Origin: Gordonia liuliyuniae
GTDB lineage: Bacteria; Actinomycetota; Actinomycetes; Mycobacteriales; Mycobacteriaceae
NCBI RefSeq assembly: GCF_021739025.1
Contig: NZ_JAKKOT010000009.1
Coordinates: 1-64,000 of the forward strand
Length of the DNA stretch: 64,000 nucleotides
Direction of reading: 5' to 3'
In this document: positions 43,228 through 53,557 of the stretch, one piece after another
Layout of the letters: every line of letters starts with the position of its first letter
How positions within the stretch are numbered: the stretch's first letter is position 1
The notes under the pieces: model-generated
Told to the model about the DNA's origin: nothing
Databases searched by the model: none
What the model saw: only the letters and a program-made list of their open reading frames with translations
Position numbers and translations under genes: made by a program

Positions 43228-43932
43228 GTGCTGGGCCTACCTGACGACATCACCGTCGCACTCTTCGACCTGGACGGCGTTCTGACGACGACCGCCGTCC
43301 TTCACAAGGCCGCGTGGAGGAACGCCTTCGACGCATTCCTCGCCGAGCGCGGCGACCAGTCGGGGCCGTTCACCGACCGCGACTACCTCGACTTCGTCGA
43401 CGGCCGGCCGCGCCTGGACGGGGTCCGCAGTTTCCTGCGCTCGCGCGGTATCACCGTCGACGACGCGACCGCGGGCGCGATCGCTGAGGCCAAGAACGCC
43501 GAGTTCACGGCGGTCCTGGACCGCGACGGCGTCACCGCCTACCCGGGTTCGGTGCGCTATCTGACCGCGGCGCGCGCGGCCGGGCTGCGGATCGCGGTGG
43601 TCACGTCCTCGCGCAACGGCGAGAAGGTCCTCGCCGCGGCGGGGCTGGCCGAGTTCGTCGAACACCGAGTGGACGGGAACACGATCGTCGCCGAGAAGCT
43701 GGCGGGCAAACCCGCCCCCGACTCATACCTGCGCGGCGCGCAGCTGATGGAGGTGCACCCCGACCGCGCCGCTGTCTTCGAAGACGCGATCTCCGGTGTC
43801 GCCGCCGGTGCGGCCGGTTCGTTCGGTTACGTGGTCGGCATCGACCGGGTGGGCGGCGACCAGGCCCAGTCGATGCGCGCCGCCGGTGCATCTATCGTCG
43901 TGACAGACCTCGACGACCTCCTGCAGAGCTGA
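43228..43932 (+). CDS. HAD hydrolase, beta-phosphoglucomutase-like
   Basis: A 234-residue HAD-superfamily protein. Catalytic Asp14 and Asp16 are in LFDLDGVLT, the cap domain covers about 25-95, motif II is VVTSSRNG, and motif III/IV are in KPAPDSYL and VFEDAISGVAAGAAG. In beta-phosphoglucomutases the enzyme turns beta-glucose-1-phosphate into glucose-6-phosphate. The next gene, 13 nt downstream, is a GH65 phosphorylase whose product is exactly beta-glucose-1-phosphate, which supports the assignment. GTG start. Confidence 0.85.
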   Translation: MLGLPDDITVALFDLDGVLTTTAVLHKAAWRNAFDAFLAERGDQSGPFTDRDYLDFVDGRPRLDGVRSFLRSRGITVDDATAGAIAEAKNAEFTAVLDRDGVTAYPGSVRYLTAARAAGLRIAVVTSSRNGEKVLAAAGLAEFVEHRVDGNTIVAEKLAGKPAPDSYLRGAQLMEVHPDRAAVFEDAISGVAAGAAGSFGYVVGIDRVGGDQAQSMRAAGASIVVTDLDDLLQS

Positions 43933-43945
43933 AGGATTCTCGCCA

Positions 43946-46393
43946 GTGACGGACCCGATTACCGCCGACCTCGCGCACACCACGCACGGCGACACCTCGA
44001 GCCACCCCGACACACTGCACGTGCCGACCCACGGGACGCGTCCCGACCACGGGTTCGACGTGCACCCGTGGGAACTGCGGTGGCGCGGCTTCGACATCGA
44101 CACCATCGGACGCACCGAAGCCCTCTTCGCTCTCTCGAACGGCCACATCGGCTTGCGCGGAACGTTCGAGGAGGGCGAACCGGTCGATGTTCCGGGGACC
44201 TATCTGAACGGCTTCTACGAGTTGCGCGATCTGCCGTACGCGGAGAGCGGTTACGGGTACCCGGAGTCGGGCCAGACCGTCGTCAACGTCACCGACGGCA
44301 AGATCCTCCGACTCCTCGTCGAAGACGAGCCGATGGACCTGCGGTACGGCAGCACCGTGCAACACGAGCGGGTGCTGGACTTCCGGACCGGCACCCTCAA
44401 ACGGGAGACGTTGTGGACGTCGCCGACCGGACGCACGGTCCGGATCCGTTCCGAACGTCTCGTGTCGTTCACCAAACGCACCGTCGCCGCGATCCGCTAC
44501 GAGGTCGAGCCGATCGGCGAGGACATGAAGCTGGTGCTTCAGTCCGACCTCCTCGCGAACGAGCCGATCGGCGGCCCCGGCGGCAAGTCGGCCGCCGACG
44601 ACCCGCGCCTGGCCGCCGCGCTCGACAATCCGCTGGTCGCCGACCTCGCCGACTGCGAGGACTACTCGGCGGTCCTGGTGCACCACACGAAGCGATCGGG
44701 GCTGTCTGTCGCGGCCGCGATGGACCACGAGATCGAACTGCCCTCCTCCGGCGACACCTCGGTCCGCGCCGACGGCGACCTCGCCCGACTCACCGTCGCA
44801 GCGACCGTCCCGCAGGGCTCGAAGATCGTCGTCACCAAGTTCCTCGGCTACGGCTGGTCCGCGCGCCGCAGCGTCCCCGCGCTCCGCGCCCAGGTGGACG
44901 CCGCCATCGCGATGGGTCGCGAGACCGGCTGGGAGGCTCTCAAAGCCGAGCAGATCGCGTACCTCGACGACTTCTGGGCAGACGCCGACATCGAGATCGA
45001 CGGCGACTCCGAGATGCAGCAGGCGATCCGGTTCTCGCTGTTCCACGTCTTGCAGGCCGGTGCCCGCGGCCAGTCGCGTGCGATCCCCGCCAAGGGCCTG
45101 ACCGGCCCGGGGTACGACGGCCACACCTTCTGGGACACCGAGACGTTCATCCTGCCGATGCTGACGTACACGGTTCCCGCGGCAGCCGGCGAGGAACTCC
45201 GGTGGCGTCACGGCACCATGTACAAGGCGAAGGCGCGCGCCGCCGAACTCGGTGAGACGGGTGCGATGTTCCCGTGGCGTTCCATCAACGGCGACGAGTG
45301 TTCGGGCTATTGGCCTGCCGGCACCGCGGGAGTCCATGTGTCGGCCGACATCGCGAACGCGACCGCCCGCTACATCCGCGCGACCGGTGACGAGGCGTTC
45401 GAGGTCGAGTGCGGCGTCGAACTGCTCGTCGAGATCGCACGGTTCTTCACCGGACTGGGCCACCACGACGCCAACGGCCGTTTCCGCATCGACGGGATCA
45501 CCGGACCCGACGAGTACACGGCGATCGTCAACAACAACCTGTTCACCAATCTCGCCGCACAGCAGGCGTTGCGCGACGCGGTGACCTCCGTCGGCAGACA
45601 TCCCAGCGTCGCCCGTGAACTCGACGTCACCAGCGCCGAGCGAGCGCTGTGGACCTCGTGCGCCGACGACATGGTGATCCCGTACGACGAGTCGCTCGGC
45701 GTCCACCAGCAGTCGGAGGCGTTCACGCTCCTGGCCCTCTGGGACTTCGAACGCTCTCGCGGCAGGTATCCGCTGCTGTTGAATTACCCGTACTACGACC
45801 TGTATCGCAAGCAGGTCGTGAAACAGGCCGACCTCGTGTTCGCGATGTACCTGTTCGGCGACCGGTTCACGCCCGCGCAGAAACTCGCGAACTTCGACTA
45901 CTACTATCCGATCACCGTCCGCGACTCGTCGCTGTCGGCGTGCTGTGAGGCCGTCACGGCCGCCGAGGTCGGCTACCTCGACCTCGCGTACGACCTGATG
46001 AGCGAATCGGTCTTCACCGATCTCCACGACCTCCACTCGAACGTCTCGTCGGGACTTCACATCGCGGCGCTGGCTGGCGCGTGGACCGACTGCGTCGCCG
46101 GTTTCGGCGGTATGCGCGACTTCGGCGGGACCATCACGTTCGCTCCGCGCCTGCCCCGCCAGCTCACGTACATGAGCTTTCGCATGATGATCCGCGAATC
46201 GCGGATCGTCGTCGCCGTCGACCGCTCGTCGGCGACGTACCGCTTGATGTCAGGGCCGACGATCGAACTGGCGCACCACGGGGAACGTTTCGTGCTCGGC
46301 GACACACCGGTCCGCAAACCGATCTCGCCGCCGGCGGCGCAGCATCCGCCCGCCGCTCCCCCAGGGTGCGAACCGTACCGCCGGTCGCTCTGA
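43946..46393 (+). CDS. GH65 disaccharide phosphorylase (trehalose/kojibiose/maltose type)
   Basis: An 815-residue family 65 inverting phosphorylase. The N-terminal beta-sandwich (about 25-300) is followed by the (alpha/alpha)6 barrel; the catalytic acid is Glu523 in [15 protein letters not shown]. Other signatures are [13 protein letters not shown] and [14 protein letters not shown]. It cleaves an alpha-glucosyl disaccharide with phosphate to glucose and beta-glucose-1-phosphate. Trehalose is the likeliest substrate in this order, but kojibiose or maltose cannot be excluded. No transporter is linked, so an internal pool such as trehalose fits. GTG start. Confidence 0.88.
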   Translation: MTDPITADLAHTTHGDTSSHPDTLHVPTHGTRPDHGFDVHPWELRWRGFDIDTIGRTEALFALSNGHIGLRGTFEEGEPVDVPGTYLNGFYELRDLPYAESGYGYPESGQTVVNVTDGKILRLLVEDEPMDLRYGSTVQHERVLDFRTGTLKRETLWTSPTGRTVRIRSERLVSFTKRTVAAIRYEVEPIGEDMKLVLQSDLLANEPIGGPGGKSAADDPRLAAALDNPLVADLADCEDYSAVLVHHTKRSGLSVAAAMDHEIELPSSGDTSVRADGDLARLTVAATVPQGSKIVVTKFLGYGWSARRSVPALRAQVDAAIAMGRETGWEALKAEQIAYLDDFWADADIEIDGDSEMQQAIRFSLFHVLQAGARGQSRAIPAKGLTGPGYDGHTFWDTETFILPMLTYTVPAAAGEELRWRHGTMYKAKARAAELGETGAMFPWRSINGDECSGYWPAGTAGVHVSADIANATARYIRATGDEAFEVECGVELLVEIARFFTGLGHHDANGRFRIDGITGPDEYTAIVNNNLFTNLAAQQALRDAVTSVGRHPSVARELDVTSAERALWTSCADDMVIPYDESLGVHQQSEAFTLLALWDFERSRGRYPLLLNYPYYDLYRKQVVKQADLVFAMYLFGDRFTPAQKLANFDYYYPITVRDSSLSACCEAVTAAEVGYLDLAYDLMSESVFTDLHDLHSNVSSGLHIAALAGAWTDCVAGFGGMRDFGGTITFAPRLPRQLTYMSFRMMIRESRIVVAVDRSSATYRLMSGPTIELAHHGERFVLGDTPVRKPISPPAAQHPPAAPPGCEPYRRSL

Positions 46394-46409
46394 CTATCCT
46401 GGGACCACT

Positions 46410-47975
46410 ATGGTCAACGCTTCCGCCGCAGCGACATCCCCTGCTGACGCCCCGCCGTTCTACATCACCACCGCGATCGCGTACCCGAACGGCGCCCCGC
46501 ACATCGGACACGCCTACGAGTTCATCTCGGCGGACGTGCTCGCCCGGTTCAAGGCCCTCGACGGCTACGACGTGCGGTTCCAGTCGGGCACCGACGAGCA
46601 CGGCCAGAAGATGCAGCAGACAGCGCAGGCCGAAGGCGTGTCGACAGCGGACCTCGCGCGCCGCAACTCCGACCGCTTCGAGTCGCTGCACGCCGCGCTC
46701 GGCACCGATCTGAGTCGGTTCATCCGCACCACCGACACCGATCACCATCGTGCATCGGAGGAGATCTGGAAGCGGATGGAGGCGGCGGGCGACATCTACC
46801 TCGACTCGTACGCCGGCTGGTATGACGTACGCGACGAGGCGTTCTTCACCGCGGACGAGACGAGCGTCGACGCCGACGGCGATCGGATCGCCACCGAGAA
46901 CGGCCACAAGCTGACGTGGACCGAAGAACAGACCTACTTCTTCCGGCTGTCCAAGTACAGCGAGCCGCTGCTCGAGTTGTACCGCGACAACCCCGGTTTC
47001 ATCGGGCCGGACTCGCGGCGCAACGAGGTCACCCGATTCGTCGAGGGCGGGCTCAACGATCTGTCGATCTCACGCACCACGTTCGACTGGGGCGTCAAGG
47101 TGCCGGGCAATCCCGACCACGTCATGTACGTGTGGGTTGACGCGTTGACGAACTACTTGACCGGGGTCGGCTTTCCGGACGATCCGGCGACGCTGGAGCG
47201 CTATTGGCCCGCCGACCTGCACATCATCGGCAAGGACATCATCCGGTTCCACTGCGTGTACTGGCCTGCGTTCCTGATGAGCGCCGACATCCCGGTGCCC
47301 AAGCGGGTGTTCGCGCACGGCTTCTTGAACAACAAAGGCGAGAAGATGAGCAAGTCGATCGGCAACGTCGTCGACCCGCACACGCTCATCGACGAGTTCG
47401 GGCTCGATCCGGTCCGCTACTTCTTCCTCCGCGAGGTCTCCTACGGGCAGGACGGCTCGTACTCGGCCGACGCGATCGTCTCGCGCAAGAACGCCGACCT
47501 CGCGAACGAGTACGGCAACCTCGCGCAGCGCACCCTGTCGATGGTCGGCAAGTACTTCGAGTCGACGATCCCGCAGCCGGGCGACCTCACCGCCGACGAC
47601 CAGGCTCTGCTCGACGCCGCCGACGGACTGCTCGACCGCGTCCGCGCACAATTCGACGTGCAGGCGATCCACCTCGGCCTCGAAGCCCTGTGGTCGGTGT
47701 TGGCTGACGCGAACCGCTACATCTCGGCGCAGGAGCCGTGGAAACTCGCCAAGACCGACCTCGACCGCACCGGGACCGTCCTCTACGTGTGCGCCGAGGT
47801 AGTCCGCATCGTGACGCTGCTGACGCAGCCCGCCATGCCGTCGTCCACCGCGACCCTGCTCGACTTCCTCGCCGTCGACGCCGACGCGCGCACCTTCGCC
47901 GCCGTCGCTGATCGGTTGACCCCGGGCACCGCCCTGCCGAAGCCGAGCCCGGTGTTCCCCCGCCACGAGGTGTAG
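46410..47975 (+). CDS. metG: Methionyl-tRNA synthetase
   Basis: A 521-residue class I synthetase. HIGH is at 31-34 (PHIGHAYEF), KMSKS at 312-316, and the anticodon-binding helical domain occupies the C-terminal 150 residues (QEPWKLAK). The short length without a C-terminal EMAP domain is the usual mycobacterial form. The cysteines of the zinc knuckle in longer MetG types are absent, as in the MetG2 type. It is followed 7 nt later by pabB. Confidence 0.95.
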   Translation: MVNASAAATSPADAPPFYITTAIAYPNGAPHIGHAYEFISADVLARFKALDGYDVRFQSGTDEHGQKMQQTAQAEGVSTADLARRNSDRFESLHAALGTDLSRFIRTTDTDHHRASEEIWKRMEAAGDIYLDSYAGWYDVRDEAFFTADETSVDADGDRIATENGHKLTWTEEQTYFFRLSKYSEPLLELYRDNPGFIGPDSRRNEVTRFVEGGLNDLSISRTTFDWGVKVPGNPDHVMYVWVDALTNYLTGVGFPDDPATLERYWPADLHIIGKDIIRFHCVYWPAFLMSADIPVPKRVFAHGFLNNKGEKMSKSIGNVVDPHTLIDEFGLDPVRYFFLREVSYGQDGSYSADAIVSRKNADLANEYGNLAQRTLSMVGKYFESTIPQPGDLTADDQALLDAADGLLDRVRAQFDVQAIHLGLEALWSVLADANRYISAQEPWKLAKTDLDRTGTVLYVCAEVVRIVTLLTQPAMPSSTATLLDFLAVDADARTFAAVADRLTPGTALPKPSPVFPRHEV

Positions 47976-47982
47976 ACGGCGC

Positions 47983-49167
47983 TTGGCGATCGTGGCGACC
48001 GTTCCGACCCCCGTCGAGCTCGTGCAGGCCCTGCACGCACGCGCCGTGCGTGAACACCTGCCACCGCCCGCCGCTCTCGTCGGCCGGTGGCTCGACGCGG
48101 ACGCGGTGATCGCACCGTCGATCGATGTACGGCCGGGCGTCGCACCGCCGGATCTGCCCGACCGCTTCTGGCTGGGTGCGATCTCGTATGCACCGCCCGG
48201 GCAGACCCCCGACGTGGTCGGCGGGCTCTGCAGCGGTCTCCTCGTGTTGCGCGACGACGCGTGGGCGTGGGAGTCAGTCGACGGGTCGGCGTGCCCGCCG
48301 TGGGTGCTCCAGACCCTGTCGGACCTCTCCCCGCTTCCCCGTCGGTCCGGGTCGTGGTCGGCGACGTGGTCGCCGCCCGACAAGAGACCGCACGTGGATG
48401 CCGTCGCCCGGTGTCTCGACGCGATCGCCGACGGCGAGGTCTATCAGGCATGCGTCTGTACCCGGTTCACCGGCGTGCTCGACGGCGACCCGCTCGCATT
48501 CTTCTGCGACGTCGCGGCGTCGAGCCGGCCTGCGAAAGCCGCGTGGCTATCCGGCGCGTGGGGGTCGATCGCGAGCTTCTCCCCCGAACAGTTTCTGGAC
48601 CGGCGGGACGGCGAGGTCTCGTCATCGCCGATCAAAGGGACGGTGCCCGCACACGTCGACCCGTCGGTGCTGTCCGTGTCGGCGAAGGACACCGCAGAGA
48701 ACGTGATGATCGTCGACCTCGTCCGCAACGACCTGGGCCGCGTCGCGAGGACGGGATCAGTGCGGGTGCCCGACCTACTGTCGGTGGTCCCCGCTCCAGG
48801 CCTCTGGCATCTGGTGTCGACGGTGCGCGCCACACTCGCGCCCGCGATCGGCAACGACGCACTGCTGGCGGCGACGTGGCCTCCCGCGTCGGTGACCGGG
48901 ACGCCGAAGATCCGAGCCGCCGAACTGTTGGCCGACTGGGAGGAACACGAGCGCGGCGTCTACTGCGGCGGCATCGGCGTCGCAGGCCCCGACGGCCTGC
49001 TCGACCTGTCGGTGGCCATCCGGACTGTCGCCGTCGGGCCGGACGGCGCGCTGACGCTCGGTGTCGGCGGCGGCATCACCGCAGACTCCGATCCGGACGC
49101 GGAATGGCAGGAGTGCCTGGACAAGGCGGCGTCGATCGTCGACGCGCTACCGGTCACCCCGCACTAG
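47983..49167 (+). CDS. pabB: Aminodeoxychorismate synthase component I
   Basis: A 394-residue chorismate-binding enzyme for folate synthesis. The catalytic lysine of PabB proteins is visible as Lys218 in PIKGT, and the core motifs ENVMIVDLVRNDLG, WPPASVTGTPKIRA and YCGGIGV are complete. It adds ammonia to chorismate with PabA (not in this window). The start is TTG at 47983 or GTG at 47992. It follows metG by 7 nt. Its 3' end overlaps the convergent TehA-like gene by 21 nt. Confidence 0.9.
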   Translation: MAIVATVPTPVELVQALHARAVREHLPPPAALVGRWLDADAVIAPSIDVRPGVAPPDLPDRFWLGAISYAPPGQTPDVVGGLCSGLLVLRDDAWAWESVDGSACPPWVLQTLSDLSPLPRRSGSWSATWSPPDKRPHVDAVARCLDAIADGEVYQACVCTRFTGVLDGDPLAFFCDVAASSRPAKAAWLSGAWGSIASFSPEQFLDRRDGEVSSSPIKGTVPAHVDPSVLSVSAKDTAENVMIVDLVRNDLGRVARTGSVRVPDLLSVVPAPGLWHLVSTVRATLAPAIGNDALLAATWPPASVTGTPKIRAAELLADWEEHERGVYCGGIGVAGPDGLLDLSVAIRTVAVGPDGALTLGVGGGITADSDPDAEWQECLDKAASIVDALPVTPH

Positions 49168-50169
49168 CAGCCGTCCCTGCGTCCAGACCATCGCGACGAA
49201 GGTGACGCCCCACGCAATGGACGCGATCCAGATTTCGACGTGACCGATGCCGTTGACGATCGGCAGGTCGTGCGCCGTGCCGAGGGCGCGGCTGGCCACC
49301 CCGTACATACCGAGCGGGAAGATGATGGTCCACAGGCTCACCTCGTAGCGCAGGGGGACGCGGTGGACGACATGTCGCCAGTAACCTGCAACGAGGAGTG
49401 CGGGCACCAGCCAGGTGCCGAACGCCCAGAGGATGAACGTGGACGCACTCACGGTGGTGCCGACGACGTCGACGAGCGGGACTTTCGTCATCTTCTCGAC
49501 GTGTGTCCCGGCGACCACCGAGATCGCTGTCGCCCCCATCGCCACCCAGTACGCGCCGGACACGTCCGCGGGAGACGGGCGTGCGATCAGAAGCCGGGCG
49601 GCGACCAGGACGGCCACCGCGATGTACAGGACCACCCCGATCGACCAGCACGAGACCGCGAGCAGCGCGAACTCGGTCCGGAGGCCGACCTTCGGCTGCA
49701 GGCTGGCCGCGAGGATCGCGACGGCCTGGGTCGCGACCACCCAGACGAACCAACTGCCGTCGGCACGGCGCATCGGAGCCTCGTCGCCGCGCGCGGCGAA
49801 CGCGATGGCCGGGAGCGCGTAACCGAGCACGAACCAACTCACCGCGGTGATACCGAGCGCGACCTCGGCGACGCCGAGGCGACCATCCAAGAGGAGCCTG
49901 GTCCCGATCACTCCGGTGCCCGCGACGAATGTGAAGAATCCGAACGTGCGCGTCGGCGACCGCAGATCGGTGGCGACCGCGTCCCGGTACCGCGCGAACC
50001 GGACCAGGCTCGCGACGACCAAGACCGCGTACGCGACGACGCCGATCCACAGGAGCGCGGCCGACACCAGGTCCCAACCCTGCACGTTCATCGCGATCGA
50101 GACGATCCCGGTCGCCATCACCATCGCGAAACAGGCGGGGTTCAACCCGCGGATCATCTTCTCCAGCAT
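49147..50169 (-). CDS. TDT/SLAC1-family membrane protein (TehA-like)
   Basis: A 340-residue protein with ten predicted membrane helices, starting with the family pattern GLNPACFAMVMATGIVSIAM and containing FGFFTFVAGTGVIGTRLL and LWTIIFPLGMYGVAS. Members are anion channels or exporters of tellurite, malate or sulphite. Substrate cannot be told. ATG 50169 was chosen over a TTG two codons upstream. The 3' end overlaps pabB by 21 nt. Confidence 0.82.
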   Translation of the reverse strand: MLEKMIRGLNPACFAMVMATGIVSIAMNVQGWDLVSAALLWIGVVAYAVLVVASLVRFARYRDAVATDLRSPTRTFGFFTFVAGTGVIGTRLLLDGRLGVAEVALGITAVSWFVLGYALPAIAFAARGDEAPMRRADGSWFVWVVATQAVAILAASLQPKVGLRTEFALLAVSCWSIGVVLYIAVAVLVAARLLIARPSPADVSGAYWVAMGATAISVVAGTHVEKMTKVPLVDVVGTTVSASTFILWAFGTWLVPALLVAGYWRHVVHRVPLRYEVSLWTIIFPLGMYGVASRALGTAHDLPIVNGIGHVEIWIASIAWGVTFVAMVWTQGRLLVRGDR

Positions 50170-50222
50170 GGTCAATGATTACCGTGTCATCGACGGTATG
50201 CACGGTTTATTCGGATTACTCG

Positions 50223-51071
50223 TCACTCGCGTGCGGCCACCACAGCCTCGTACACGTCGCGCTTGGAGAATCCGGTTCCCGCCGACACGTCGGCGCAGGC
50301 ATTCTTCAACCGGGCCCCGCCGTCGACAAGGGCACGCGCCCGCGCGACGAGGTCGTCGATCGTCGCCGACTCGTCGACGGCTGCGGCGCCCGCGACGACG
50401 ACGGTGATCTCCCCCTTCACCCCGTCGGCAGCCCACTCGGCGAGCTCGCCGAGTCCGCCGCGTCGAACCTCCTCGTACGTCTTGGTCAGTTCCCGGCACA
50501 CCGCGGCGCGACGGTCCGCGCCCAGCACGTGCGCGGCATCGCCGAGCGTCTGCGCCAGCCGGTGCGGCGACTCGAAGAACACGACGGTTCGCTGATCGGC
50601 GCGCAGGGTCGCCAACCAGGCGTGTCGGGCGCCGGACTTGCGCGGGGCGAAACCGTCGAACGCGAACCGTTCGGATGGCATCGCCGACAGGGCTAGCGCG
50701 GTGGTCACCGCGGACGGCCCCGGGAGGCAGGTGATGCGCAGCCCGGCGTCGGCGCACGCCACCACGACGCGGTAGCCGGGATCGCTCACCGACGGCATGC
50801 CCGCGTCAGTCACCAGCAACACGGTGGCCCCGGCCTCGATCTCGTCGACGAGCTTCGGTGCGCGCACCGCTTCGACCTGGTCGTAATAGCTGACGACGCG
50901 GCCGCTGATCTGGACGCCGAGCGACGACGCGAGCGCCTTGGTGCGACGCGTGTCCTCGGCGGCCACGATGTCGGCGGTCGCGAGGGCATCCCGCAGCCGC
51001 GTCGACGCATCGTCGGGCCGCCCCATCGGAGTACCCGCCAGAATCAACACGCCCGCACCGTCGTCGCTCAC
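50223..51071 (-). CDS. rsmI: 16S rRNA C1402 2'-O-methyltransferase
   Basis: A 282-residue TP-methylase-fold enzyme that methylates the 2'-OH of C1402 in 16S rRNA. The SAM-site motif is LILAGTPMGRPDDAS at the N-terminus, then AEDTRRT, TDAGMPSVSDPG and LPGPSAVTTALALS; all match RsmI. GTG start at 51071. A 90-bp minisatellite lies immediately upstream. rsmI next to pmt is conserved in mycobacteria. Confidence 0.95.
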   Translation of the reverse strand: MSDDGAGVLILAGTPMGRPDDASTRLRDALATADIVAAEDTRRTKALASSLGVQISGRVVSYYDQVEAVRAPKLVDEIEAGATVLLVTDAGMPSVSDPGYRVVVACADAGLRITCLPGPSAVTTALALSAMPSERFAFDGFAPRKSGARHAWLATLRADQRTVVFFESPHRLAQTLGDAAHVLGADRRAAVCRELTKTYEEVRRGGLGELAEWAADGVKGEITVVVAGAAAVDESATIDDLVARARALVDGGARLKNACADVSAGTGFSKRDVYEAVVAARE

Positions 51072-51090
51072 GACGTCCAGGCTACGGCTC

Positions 51091-51180
51091 GACGGCAGGG
51101 GCTTGTCTCCGACGGCAGGGGCTTGTCTCCGACGGCAGGGGTTTGTCTCCGACGGCAGGGGGTCACCTCCGGCGGCAGGT
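51091..51180. repeat. 20-bp tandem repeat (minisatellite) between rsmI and tetR
   Basis: Four full copies and one half copy of a 20-bp unit (GACGGCAGGGGCTTGTCTCC at 51091, 51111, 51131, 51151, part at 51171). The first two are identical; later copies diverge by a few bases. It fills the gap from the tetR stop to 20 nt before the rsmI start, so it lies in the presumed rsmI leader and resembles the MIRU/VNTR loci of mycobacteria. Confidence 0.9.
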
Positions 51181-51791
51181 CATCGCAGATAGCCGAGGAT
51201 CAACGTCACTGCGCTCTCGACGACTGCGTTCACCCGTTCGCGAGATCCGGTGCCGAGCCAGCACAGGGTGATGCCGTCCGACAACGCGATCACCGTCGGC
51301 GCGAGTTCGGCTGTCGGCTGACTCCACGAGCGACCGCCGATCCGCGCCGACTCGTCGAGCACTCGCGCCGCGACGTCGTAGTAGCCGTCGTAGAGCCGCT
51401 CGGCGAGATACTCGAGTCCGGGGGTGCGCCGGGCGTACAACGCGAGACCGATCAGCACCTGTTGGCGGGCGGGCTCGGTGATGGCGTTCTCGGCGAACGC
51501 GAGCAGGCCTGCACGCACGAGGTCTTCCATCGGTGTGTCGCCGACCGGAGCGTCGGCCAGCGTCTCCAACCATTCGTTCATGGAGTCGAGTTCCTGGGCG
51601 ACCCCGTGCTCGACGACTGCGGCCAACAGTTCGTCCCGCGAGGCGAATGCGTAGAAGATGCTCGACTGCCCCATGTTCGCCTCGGTTGCGATGCGGCGCG
51701 TCGTCGCCGCTTCGACGCCGTCCGCGGCAATCACGCGCAGTGTTGCGGCGATCGCCGCTTCGCGTCGCTCTTCCAGGCTGAGCCGTGCCAT
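51180..51791 (-). CDS. TetR-family transcriptional regulator
   Basis: A 203-residue regulator. The HTH is at about 10-55 (RREAAIAATLRVIAADGVEAA, then RRIATEANMGQSSIFYAFASRDELLAAVV). The C-terminal domain is helical with no recognisable ligand motif. The ATG at 51791 follows a GAGGTAG site; earlier in-frame starts exist up to 51857. It is divergent from the mannosyltransferase gene and lies upstream of the minisatellite and rsmI. Its target is unknown. Confidence 0.82.
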   Translation of the reverse strand: MARLSLEERREAAIAATLRVIAADGVEAATTRRIATEANMGQSSIFYAFASRDELLAAVVEHGVAQELDSMNEWLETLADAPVGDTPMEDLVRAGLLAFAENAITEPARQQVLIGLALYARRTPGLEYLAERLYDGYYDVAARVLDESARIGGRSWSQPTAELAPTVIALSDGITLCWLGTGSRERVNAVVESAVTLILGYLR

Positions 51792-51979
51792 TCGGGCTAC
51801 CTCTAATCTCGTCGTCGTCTCCACGATGCGTTCGCACCGGCCGGGACCGGTGTGCAAGTCATCTAAGCGTACGGTGTGCCGCCGACGCCGAATCGAGTTC
51901 TATACCGAACGGCACGGCTCTGCGTCGCAATGAGATTCAGCCGATAATGGGTCGAACTGACATGCCCTAGCATGTGTGT

Positions 51980-53557
51980 GTGACGACTGCCGCCCCTGCT
52001 GCCGACCCCGAGAGCTCGGACGTCCGGCCGCACACCGAGGATCTGGGTACCAGCCCCGGTCGTGCGGTCCCCACGCCGATCTTCGGCGCGTCCGATCGCC
52101 TGCGCGGCACGATCGTCGGAGTCGTCATCACCCTGATCGCCGTCGCCACCCGATTGTGGGATCTCACCCATCCGACGGATGGCGGGACACCGGTCTTCGA
52201 CGAGAAGCACTACGTCCCTCAGGGTTGGCAGGTCTTGACCGGCGGCGACTGGATCGAAGACAACCCCGGATACGGTCTGGTGGTGCACCCGCCGGTCGGC
52301 AAGTGGATGCTTGCGGTCGGCGAGTGGATGTTCGGGTACGGACCGATGGGCTGGCGGGTCATGTCGGCGGTGTCGGGCATCGTCATCGTCCTCGCCGTGT
52401 ACCTGACCGTGCGACGGCTGGCGCGTTCCACACTGGTCGGCGCACTCGCCGGCGTGTTCGCGATCTGCGACGGCGTCCTGTTCGTGCAGTCCCGGATGGG
52501 CATGCTCGACATCTTCCAAGCGTTGTTCGTGGTGCTCGCGTTCGCCGCGATCATCGCCGACCGCGACCAGATGCGGGCCCGCATGCACCGGGTGTGGTCG
52601 CAGGGCCGGATCGACGATTCCCCGTTCGGCCCACGTCTGGGTTTCCGCTGGTACCGGTTCACGGCGGGAGTGATGCTCGGCCTGGCGTGCGGCACCAAAT
52701 GGTCGGGCCTCTACTTCGTCGTCTTCTTCACGCTCCTGTCGCTCGGATTCGACGTCGCGGCACGCCGGGCCTACCACGTGAAGCGACCGTGGGTCGGGGT
52801 GCTGCGTCGCGATCTGATTCCGTCGGGCGTCTCGCTGGCACTGATGCCGATCGCCATCTACCTCGCGAGCTTCGCGACGTGGTTCGCGTCGGAGACGTCG
52901 GTCTACCGCTATGTGGTCGGCTCCGAGGTCGGCACCGGCGGGACCTTCGCGTGGGTGCCCGCGGTGTTCCGTTCACTCTGGTATTACGAGTCGGGCATCC
53001 TCGAGTTCCATGCGGGGCTGACGAATTCGGCTGGCAACCACCATCCGTGGGAATCGAAACCGTGGACGTGGCCGATGAGTCTGCGGCCGATGCTGTACGC
53101 GATCGACTACGGGCCGGACCAGTGCGGCGGCGGCGACTGCGTACGGGCGCAGATGCTCATCGGCACGCCCGCCCTGTGGTGGTTGGCGTTCCCGATGATC
53201 GCGTGGGCGATCTGGCGGATCGTGTCTCGTCGGGACTGGCGGTACGCCGCAGTGCTCGTCGGCTACGCGGCCGCGATCGTGCCGTGGTTCGGCGACCTCG
53301 ACCGTCAGATGTACTTCTTCTACGCGACAGTGATGGCCCCGTTCCTGGTGATGGGGCTGGCTCTGTGCTGCGGGGACGTTCTCGCGTGGGGCGCGCGGAG
53401 CAGACGGTCGGACCGGAAGACGATCGCCGTCCTGTCGGTCGCGGTCTTCGCCGCTCTGGTGATCGCGAACTTCGTGTGGCTGTGGCCGATCTTGACCGGC
53501 GCGCCTATCTCGAACGTCGAGTGGGGTCGTCAGATGTGGTTGCCGAGTTGGTCCTGA
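51980..53557 (+). CDS. pmt: Protein O-mannosyltransferase (GT39)
   Basis: A 525-residue polytopic membrane enzyme that transfers mannose from polyprenyl-phosphate-mannose to secreted proteins. The essential DE pair is Asp74-Glu75 in FDEKHYVPQG in the first extracytoplasmic loop; later motifs are HPPVGKWMLAVG and GTKWSGLYF. It corresponds to M. tuberculosis Rv1002c. The start is GTG 51980 or GTG 51974; a TAGCAT at 51968-51973 puts the transcription start exactly at 51980, which favours a leaderless GTG there. The 3' end overlaps the convergent MFS gene by 53 nt. Confidence 0.92.
   Translation: MTTAAPAADPESSDVRPHTEDLGTSPGRAVPTPIFGASDRLRGTIVGVVITLIAVATRLWDLTHPTDGGTPVFDEKHYVPQGWQVLTGGDWIEDNPGYGLVVHPPVGKWMLAVGEWMFGYGPMGWRVMSAVSGIVIVLAVYLTVRRLARSTLVGALAGVFAICDGVLFVQSRMGMLDIFQALFVVLAFAAIIADRDQMRARMHRVWSQGRIDDSPFGPRLGFRWYRFTAGVMLGLACGTKWSGLYFVVFFTLLSLGFDVAARRAYHVKRPWVGVLRRDLIPSGVSLALMPIAIYLASFATWFASETSVYRYVVGSEVGTGGTFAWVPAVFRSLWYYESGILEFHAGLTNSAGNHHPWESKPWTWPMSLRPMLYAIDYGPDQCGGGDCVRAQMLIGTPALWWLAFPMIAWAIWRIVSRRDWRYAAVLVGYAAAIVPWFGDLDRQMYFFYATVMAPFLVMGLALCCGDVLAWGARSRRSDRKTIAVLSVAVFAALVIANFVWLWPILTGAPISNVEWGRQMWLPSWS

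Noticed and set aside
43892-46060. 722-residue minus-strand ORF antisense to the GH65 gene
   Set aside because: A shadow of a real 815-residue enzyme; no domain motifs.
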